Source: CAYZIB01 sp964478425
GTDB taxonomy: Bacteria > Bacillota_I > Bacilli_A > Acholeplasmatales > WRBM01
DNA: 36,573 nucleotides
NCBI GenBank assembly: GCA_964478425.1
Contig: CAYZIB010000012.1
Location: 1-36,573, forward strand
Direction of reading: 5' to 3'
The position numbers and the translations under genes were made by a program. Below the pieces are notes generated by a model. It did not search any database. It saw nothing but the letters and a program-made list of their open reading frames with translations, and was not told the DNA's origin. This document shows, piece by piece, positions 32,275-36,573 of this stretch. Each line of letters starts with the position of its first letter. Position 1 is the first letter of the stretch.

Positions 32275-32833
32275 TTAAAAACACCTCTAATTTTTTTAAT
32301 GCTTCAGATCTATGACTTATTTCATTTTTTTCTTCTAATGAAATTTCTGCTAATGTTTTATTTTTATTTTTAGGAATAAAAATACTATCATATCCAAAGC
32401 CATTATTTCCTTTTTCAAAATAAGTTATTTTACCTTCTAAAGTTCCATCAAAATAAAAATATTGATTATTAAAATATAAGCATAATACTGTTTTAAAGCA
32501 TGCATTCCTATTTTTTTTATTTTCGAGCATTTCTAATAATTTTTTTCTATTATCACTATCAGAACAACTACTAGAAAATCTTTTAGAATGAACTCCTGGT
32601 AAATTATTTAAAGAACTGACCATTAATCCAGAATCATCTGATAATATCATTCCATTATAATATTTTTTTAAAGCATCACATTTTATTTTGGCATTTTCTT
32701 TAAATGTTTTACCATTTTCTATTATTTCTTCATTAAAATTAATATCACTTAATAAAATAAATTTGATATCTGTAATTTTATTTTTTATTTCTTCTAATTT
32801 ATGTTTATTATTTGTTACCAATAAAATTTCCAT
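32252..32833 (-). CDS. rdgB: XTP/dITP diphosphatase (RdgB/Ham1)
   Basis: Hydrolyses non-canonical purine triphosphates (ITP, dITP, XTP) to monophosphates. The N-terminal VTNNKHKLEEI binds the triphosphate. SDDSGLMVSSLNNLPGVHS is the catalytic/metal segment, and GFGYDSIFIP...AEIS...SHRSEAL is the nucleobase pocket. The length of 193 residues is typical. AAGGATACGT precedes the ATG and an extended -10 promoter lies just upstream. Bacillus has rph between gerM and rdgB; it is absent here. Confidence 0.95.
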   Translation of the reverse strand: MEILLVTNNKHKLEEIKNKITDIKFILLSDINFNEEIIENGKTFKENAKIKCDALKKYYNGMILSDDSGLMVSSLNNLPGVHSKRFSSSCSDSDNRKKLLEMLENKKNRNACFKTVLCLYFNNQYFYFDGTLEGKITYFEKGNNGFGYDSIFIPKNKNKTLAEISLEEKNEISHRSEALKKLEVFLNENSNNS

Positions 32834-32856
32834 AATACGTATCCTTTTTTCTTTTT

Positions 32857-32865
32857 ATTATACCA
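32857..32865 (-). promoter_or_regulatory. Possible rdgB extended -10 promoter
   Basis: On the minus strand TGGTATAAT (extended -10 with perfect TATAAT), 23 bases before the rdgB ATG in the 41-base gap after the gerM-like gene. No -35 at the right distance. Confidence 0.5.
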
Positions 32866-32874
32866 TAATTTAAT

Positions 32875-33684
32875 TTAAATAATATCAATATTAATATTAT
32901 TTGAATTAAATTTTATTGTTTTAGTAATAGAAAATATAATATTGTTTTTTATATTATCATCTGTTTTAGGTGAAATATTTAATTTTATCTTGTCAAAATT
33001 AACTTCTACTTTTAAATATGGATATTCTTTATTAAATATATCTAAAATAAAATTTATTGTACTATCTGATTTATCAATAATATAATTATTAATATTTAAA
33101 ATATCATTTTCATATTTAAATACTCTTATTCCTTTATAATTTTTTATATCTGAATTTAAATAAAAAATATTTGTCATATATTTATTATCTAATCCATTTA
33201 AAATATAATAATTACCAATCATTTTACATATTTCGTTTTTTAATTTTAAATATACTTTATTTATTCCTATTTCTTTAAAACTCAAATATAATTCTTCTAA
33301 AAAATACATTTGTTTTTTTTGATTAATATCTAATAAATCAAAATATAAATAAATTTCTTCATTTTCTAATTTATAGTTTATAAATTTAATATTTTCTTTT
33401 AATCCAGAAATATCGTTATATCCATATAAAATTATATTAATAATATTTAAAATTTGATCATTTTTATCTGTTTTATTAATTTTAATTGCTTTTGTAATAT
33501 TATTTAATTCATCATATAAATATACAAAAAATTCATTTTCATTCAGTATAACTTCATTATCAGTTTCTATCTTATATATTGTTTCAACACTATTTTTAAA
33601 ATCTTTTTTTAAAAACCAAACAAAAACAAAATTTAAAATTAAAAATATTAAAATAATTAAAATTGATTTTAAATATTTAATCAT
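32875..33684 (-). CDS. Divergent GerM-like sporulation protein
   Basis: A 269-residue protein with one N-terminal membrane helix (LIILIFLILNFVFVWFL) and an extracytoplasmic part. It has two stretches that could be GerMN domains: one starting near residue 52 (VYLYDELNNITKAIKI, then IYLYFDLLDIN and GINKVYLKLKN) and one starting near 170 (NIFYLNSDIKNYKGI). The sequence match is weak; the assignment rests also on its place directly before rdgB and a YsnB-like gene, the gerM-rph-ysnA-ysnB order of Bacillus. In Bacillus, GerM helps assemble the SpoIIIA-SpoIIQ complex in the mother cell. A perfect 18-base palindrome overlaps its ribosome binding site. Confidence 0.6.
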   Translation of the reverse strand: MIKYLKSILIILIFLILNFVFVWFLKKDFKNSVETIYKIETDNEVILNENEFFVYLYDELNNITKAIKINKTDKNDQILNIINIILYGYNDISGLKENIKFINYKLENEEIYLYFDLLDINQKKQMYFLEELYLSFKEIGINKVYLKLKNEICKMIGNYYILNGLDNKYMTNIFYLNSDIKNYKGIRVFKYENDILNINNYIIDKSDSTINFILDIFNKEYPYLKVEVNFDKIKLNISPKTDDNIKNNIIFSITKTIKFNSNNINIDII

Positions 33685-33690
33685 ATTATC

Positions 33691-33708
33691 ACCATATAAT
33701 TATATGGT
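33691..33708. repeat. Perfect 18-bp palindrome before the gerM-like gene
   Basis: ACCATATAATTATATGGT is identical on both strands and lies seven bases upstream of the gerM-like ATG. Its right arm on the minus strand overlaps the GGTGAT ribosome binding site and its left arm includes CATATAAT. It could be an operator, or an RNA hairpin that hides the ribosome binding site. Confidence 0.6.
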
Positions 33709-33743
33709 TAAAATTATATATTTTTAACATATTTATAAAAAAA

Positions 33744-33765
33744 GTTATTAGCGATTGCTAATAAC
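33744..33765 (-). terminator. Terminator of the M6 protease gene
   Basis: A perfect 9-bp stem GTTATTAGC/GCTAATAAC with a 4-base loop and T7 on the minus strand, nine bases after the protease stop. Confidence 0.92.
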
Positions 33766-33773
33766 CTTATATA

Positions 33774-36573
33774 TTAATTTTTTGTAATTAAAATTGTTGC
33801 TGTTGAATTAGCATTATCGCTTACAATATTTTTGATTGTAATTTTATAACCTAATTCCATATTATTATCCATTAATCCATTATAAAAGAAATTATCATAT
33901 GATTTAACATCGAATGTATCATTTTGATAAAAGAAATCATCACAACTAATTGTAGTTCTTATTCCTGTTGTAAGTGTATTAACATTTCCATTTTGAACTA
34001 ATTCAAGAATATATTTACCTTGATGAGCAAATTTAGATGAACTAGTTGCAGAATAATGTGGGGTTGCTAGTACTCCTACTGTTCCATCTTCTTTAGTATA
34101 TGTTCTTTTTTCATATTTACTATTAACATGGAAAATTCTTACACCTACTGTGTTTTGTAAACCATACCATTCAGATTTTTTACTATATAATCCATCATGA
34201 GCAAATAAATCTATAATAATATATTCATCAAAAGGACTTCCCTTATAATCTGAATTTAAAATTGGAATAACAATTGCATCACCTGTTGTTGAATATGCTT
34301 TAATAGTAACTTCATATTCATCTTTTTTGCCATCAATAATTGTTGGTGTAATCCAACCAAAACCAAATTTAAAAAATGGATTCCAATCGCCTTCATTACT
34401 AGATTGCATATCAAATCTTCCTAATACATCACTATTTGTACTATCATCATATAAATCCATTACACCTAAATTATGTCCAAATTCATGAATCATTACAGTT
34501 GAATTTATACCTTTTGAATAATCACTTGTATCATAGTTTTCATATAAGAAAAATAAAGGTAAATTTGTATATGCATTAATTCCTAAAGTATTATTTTTAT
34601 TTGCATATGTATCGTAATATGTTCTAAAACTTGCATAAGCACCAGACATACCTGATCTATAATAAAATCCATCTTCTGCTAAATCAAACATTTCAACAAA
34701 AATAACTAAATCAATATAACCATCATTATTTTGATCGAATTTATTTAAATTTATATTTTGTAATTTTAACCATAATTCAATGTTTGTAAATAAATTATTA
34801 TCTAATGTTGAGTAATAATAATCATTAGTAATTTCATTAATCATATATGGATCTGTTATATATGAATTAACTGTTAATTTATTATATGAAGATTTATTAA
34901 TATATTCGCTTAAAGTAAAATTACCATTACTATTTTTATTAGTTGTAATTGTACCATCTTCATTTATTGTGTTACCAAGACTTGTTTTAATAGCATTTAA
35001 TGTAACATCATTAAATTTATCTACTGTATCACTAAATGTTATTGGTATAACTAAAATATTTTGTGTACCTATTGAATTTAAATATGCATTTGTATTTGTT
35101 TCATAAAATGATGTACCTGAAAATGTTTCTACACATAAATTAATATAATGTTTGTAATTACCGATAGTTACTTCAATTTGATCATCTATATCAAGAACTT
35201 TATCAAATCTACTAACCATAGTTCCATCTTTTTGTTTGATTTTACCAATAGTAAATAAATTAGAATCAATAAAAGGTATATATGTTTCTTGTTTTTTTGA
35301 TAAGCTTAATGAATTATAATATAAAATAGTTAATGGAAATCCCATTCCTTTACTTTCTGCACTTTGATCGTACATTTCTCCTGGAAGATATAATTGATAA
35401 AAATCTAAATAAAAATCAACATCTGCAATTTCACCAAAATTATCACAATAATATATTTTAATACTTGTTAAATCAATATTTTCAGTTTGATAAGTCCTTA
35501 AATCAAAATAATCACAATAATATCCTAATTCTATATCTCCTTTTTGTTTAAAAAGATTTTCAGCAAACATATAAATAAGTTCATCGCTAGATTCAACGCT
35601 ATCTTTATTATCTAGATTAAAATATTGTCCTAAATAAAAATTAGTTGATGATAGTTCATAATCAATATAATTAATTCCTGGTAATGCATCTAATGAATAA
35701 ATGACTGTATCACTTGAAAATGATCCCCATCCATTTTCTAATTTATCTATTTTACCAACAATAAGTAATCTTACTGTTTTACCTTTATTTGTCTTTGCAT
35801 TTAAAAGATATGTCCCATCGTTATTATCAATTAAATTTTCAATAGAATTGACTTTATCTGATAATTCTAAATAATCAAATTGAGAATAATATTCATTTGT
35901 ACTAATTGAATAAGTTAGATTTATTCTTGATATTTCATGTTTACAAACTTCGCAATATACTACTTCATCATATGATCCATCTTGTCCACTATTTTGATAA
36001 CCATATATAGCTTCTATAACATTTTCTTTTTTAGTTTCTCCATGTCTATGATTACCATATTCACCTGTAATATGAGTTCTACTTATTTCTTCACCACAAT
36101 CTAAGCAATATATTACTTTATCATATGAAGATTTTACTTGGCATGTTCCTTCAGTTTCATTTTCTATTACTTCTTCTCCATGTCTATGATTTCCATATTC
36201 TCCAATAATATGAGTTCTACTTATTTCTTCATTACAATCTAGGCAATATATTACTTCATCATATGAAGATTTTACTTGGCATGTTCCTTCAGTTTCATTT
36301 TCTATTTCAGCTTCTCCATGTCTATGATTACCATATTCACCTGTAATATGAGTTCTACTTATTTCTTCACCACAATCTAAGCAATATATTACTTTATCAT
36401 ATGAAGATTTTACTTGGCATGTTCCTTCAGTTTCATTTTCTATTACTTCTTCTCCATGTCTATGATTTCCATATTCTCCAATAATATGAGTTCTACTTAT
36501 TTCTTCATTACAATCTAGGCAATATATTACTTCATCATAAGAAGATTTTACTTGACATGTTCCTTCTGTTTCA
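33774..36573 (-). CDS. Secreted M6-type metalloprotease with N-terminal CxxC repeats (5' partial)
   Basis: An open reading frame of 932 visible residues that runs off the right edge, so the true N-terminus and signal peptide are not in view. The first in-frame ATG (35570) is residue 335 of the visible part and not a plausible start. Visible residues 1-184 are four 46-residue repeats (see 35922-36573) and 185-217 a degenerate fifth. A beta-rich region follows, then the peptidase domain: a calcium-loop-like FDQNNDGYIDLVIF, the zinc motif HEFGHNLGVMDLYD (H696, E697, H700) and the downstream FDMQSS, as in immune-inhibitor-A-like M6 proteases. The C-terminal ~200 residues are probably accessory beta domains. 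No LPXTG anchor is seen at the C-terminus. Followed by a terminator. Substrate unknown; host or mucin proteins are an inference. Confidence 0.85.
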   Translation of the reverse strand, partial: ETEGTCQVKSSYDEVIYCLDCNEEISRTHIIGEYGNHRHGEEVIENETEGTCQVKSSYDKVIYCLDCGEEISRTHITGEYGNHRHGEAEIENETEGTCQVKSSYDEVIYCLDCNEEISRTHIIGEYGNHRHGEEVIENETEGTCQVKSSYDKVIYCLDCGEEISRTHITGEYGNHRHGETKKENVIEAIYGYQNSGQDGSYDEVVYCEVCKHEISRINLTYSISTNEYYSQFDYLELSDKVNSIENLIDNNDGTYLLNAKTNKGKTVRLLIVGKIDKLENGWGSFSSDTVIYSLDALPGINYIDYELSSTNFYLGQYFNLDNKDSVESSDELIYMFAENLFKQKGDIELGYYCDYFDLRTYQTENIDLTSIKIYYCDNFGEIADVDFYLDFYQLYLPGEMYDQSAESKGMGFPLTILYYNSLSLSKKQETYIPFIDSNLFTIGKIKQKDGTMVSRFDKVLDIDDQIEVTIGNYKHYINLCVETFSGTSFYETNTNAYLNSIGTQNILVIPITFSDTVDKFNDVTLNAIKTSLGNTINEDGTITTNKNSNGNFTLSEYINKSSYNKLTVNSYITDPYMINEITNDYYYSTLDNNLFTNIELWLKLQNINLNKFDQNNDGYIDLVIFVEMFDLAEDGFYYRSGMSGAYASFRTYYDTYANKNNTLGINAYTNLPLFFLYENYDTSDYSKGINSTVMIHEFGHNLGVMDLYDDSTNSDVLGRFDMQSSNEGDWNPFFKFGFGWITPTIIDGKKDEYEVTIKAYSTTGDAIVIPILNSDYKGSPFDEYIIIDLFAHDGLYSKKSEWYGLQNTVGVRIFHVNSKYEKRTYTKEDGTVGVLATPHYSATSSSKFAHQGKYILELVQNGNVNTLTTGIRTTISCDDFFYQNDTFDVKSYDNFFYNGLMDNNMELGYKITIKNIVSDNANSTATILITKN
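35922..36573 (-). repeat. In-frame 138-bp tandem repeats in the protease gene
   Basis: Four complete copies with a 138-base (46-residue) period occupy 36435-36572, 36297-36434, 36159-36296 and 36021-36158. A degenerate partial copy lies at 35922-36020. Each has the pattern GTC...SSYD-x-VIYCLDC-x-EEISRTHI...GNHRHGE, resembling the repeated SYDEVVYC-x-VCGEE modules of gut Bacillota surface proteins. Copies alternate between two types (LDCGEE/HITGE and LDCNEE/HIIGE), so the larger unit is 276 bases. The array continues past the right edge. Confidence 0.95.

Noticed and set aside
33774..35570. A 598-residue protease starting at the ATG at 35570
   Set aside because: The frame stays open upstream to the window edge, and no signal peptide or ribosome binding site accompanies this ATG.
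36021..36573. Regular 138-base repeats as a CRISPR array
   Set aside because: The repeats are contiguous and in frame, encode CxxC modules of the protease and have no unique spacers.

Overview
This 36.6-kb stretch is very AT-rich and bacterial. Essentially every gene lies on the minus strand. Strong AGGAGG-type ribosome binding sites, TGA used as a stop (for example uppS, dxr, nusB and the NUDIX gene), and classical Firmicutes gene orders point to a low-G+C member of the Bacillota that uses the standard genetic code. The sporulation genes spo0A, spoIVB, spoIIIAH and a divergent gerM indicate an endospore former or a close relative of one. A small, AT-rich, uncultured gut lineage of Bacilli/Erysipelotrichia or Clostridia would fit, but the genus cannot be named from this sequence.

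Layout, in transcription order from right to left. At 36.6-33.8 kb is the C-terminal 932 residues of a large secreted M6-type metalloprotease carrying 46-residue CxxC/HxH repeats; its N-terminus is outside the window. At 33.7-28.8 kb lies gerM-like, rdgB, a YfcE/YsnB phosphodiesterase and a large TPR-PAS-degenerate GGDEF/EAL protein. At 28.7-23.3 kb is a polyamine uptake operon: an HTH-cupin regulator, then potA, potB, potC and potD, in which PotD carries inserted carbohydrate-binding-like modules and a C-terminal membrane anchor. At 23.2-22.7 kb is a solitary spoIIIAH. At 22.7-17.3 kb is nusB-xseA-xseB-dxs-recN. At 17.2-15.3 kb are spoIVB and spo0A. At 15.2-13.0 kb are trmFO and xerC. At 13.0-7.9 kb is pdxS-pdxT-NUDIX-dut-speA-speB-zinc ribbon, which couples PLP synthesis to PLP-dependent arginine decarboxylation and putrescine formation. 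At 7.9-0.3 kb is the conserved rpsB-tsf-pyrH-frr-uppS-cdsA-dxr-rseP cluster. The last 260 bases hold three tandem consensus promoters and an rRNA-type leader that fires out of the left edge, so a 16S rRNA operon very probably starts just outside.

How the genes work together: dxr and dxs are both MEP-pathway enzymes and feed UppS (undecaprenyl-PP). SpeA/SpeB make putrescine while PotABCD imports polyamines. SpoIIIAH and GerM are, by family knowledge, partners in the SpoIIIA-SpoIIQ channel, SpoIVB activates the sigma-K checkpoint, and Spo0A controls entry into sporulation. Intrinsic terminators separate most units, and several contain the stop codon of the gene they terminate.

The most interesting items are a possible sigma-E promoter nested in the loop of the pot-operon terminator in front of spoIIIAH, the modified PotD, the catalytically dead-looking GGDEF/EAL protein, the alternating repeat array of the protease, the triple rRNA promoter, and a structured rpsB leader. 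No tRNA, CRISPR array, insertion sequence or prophage was seen.
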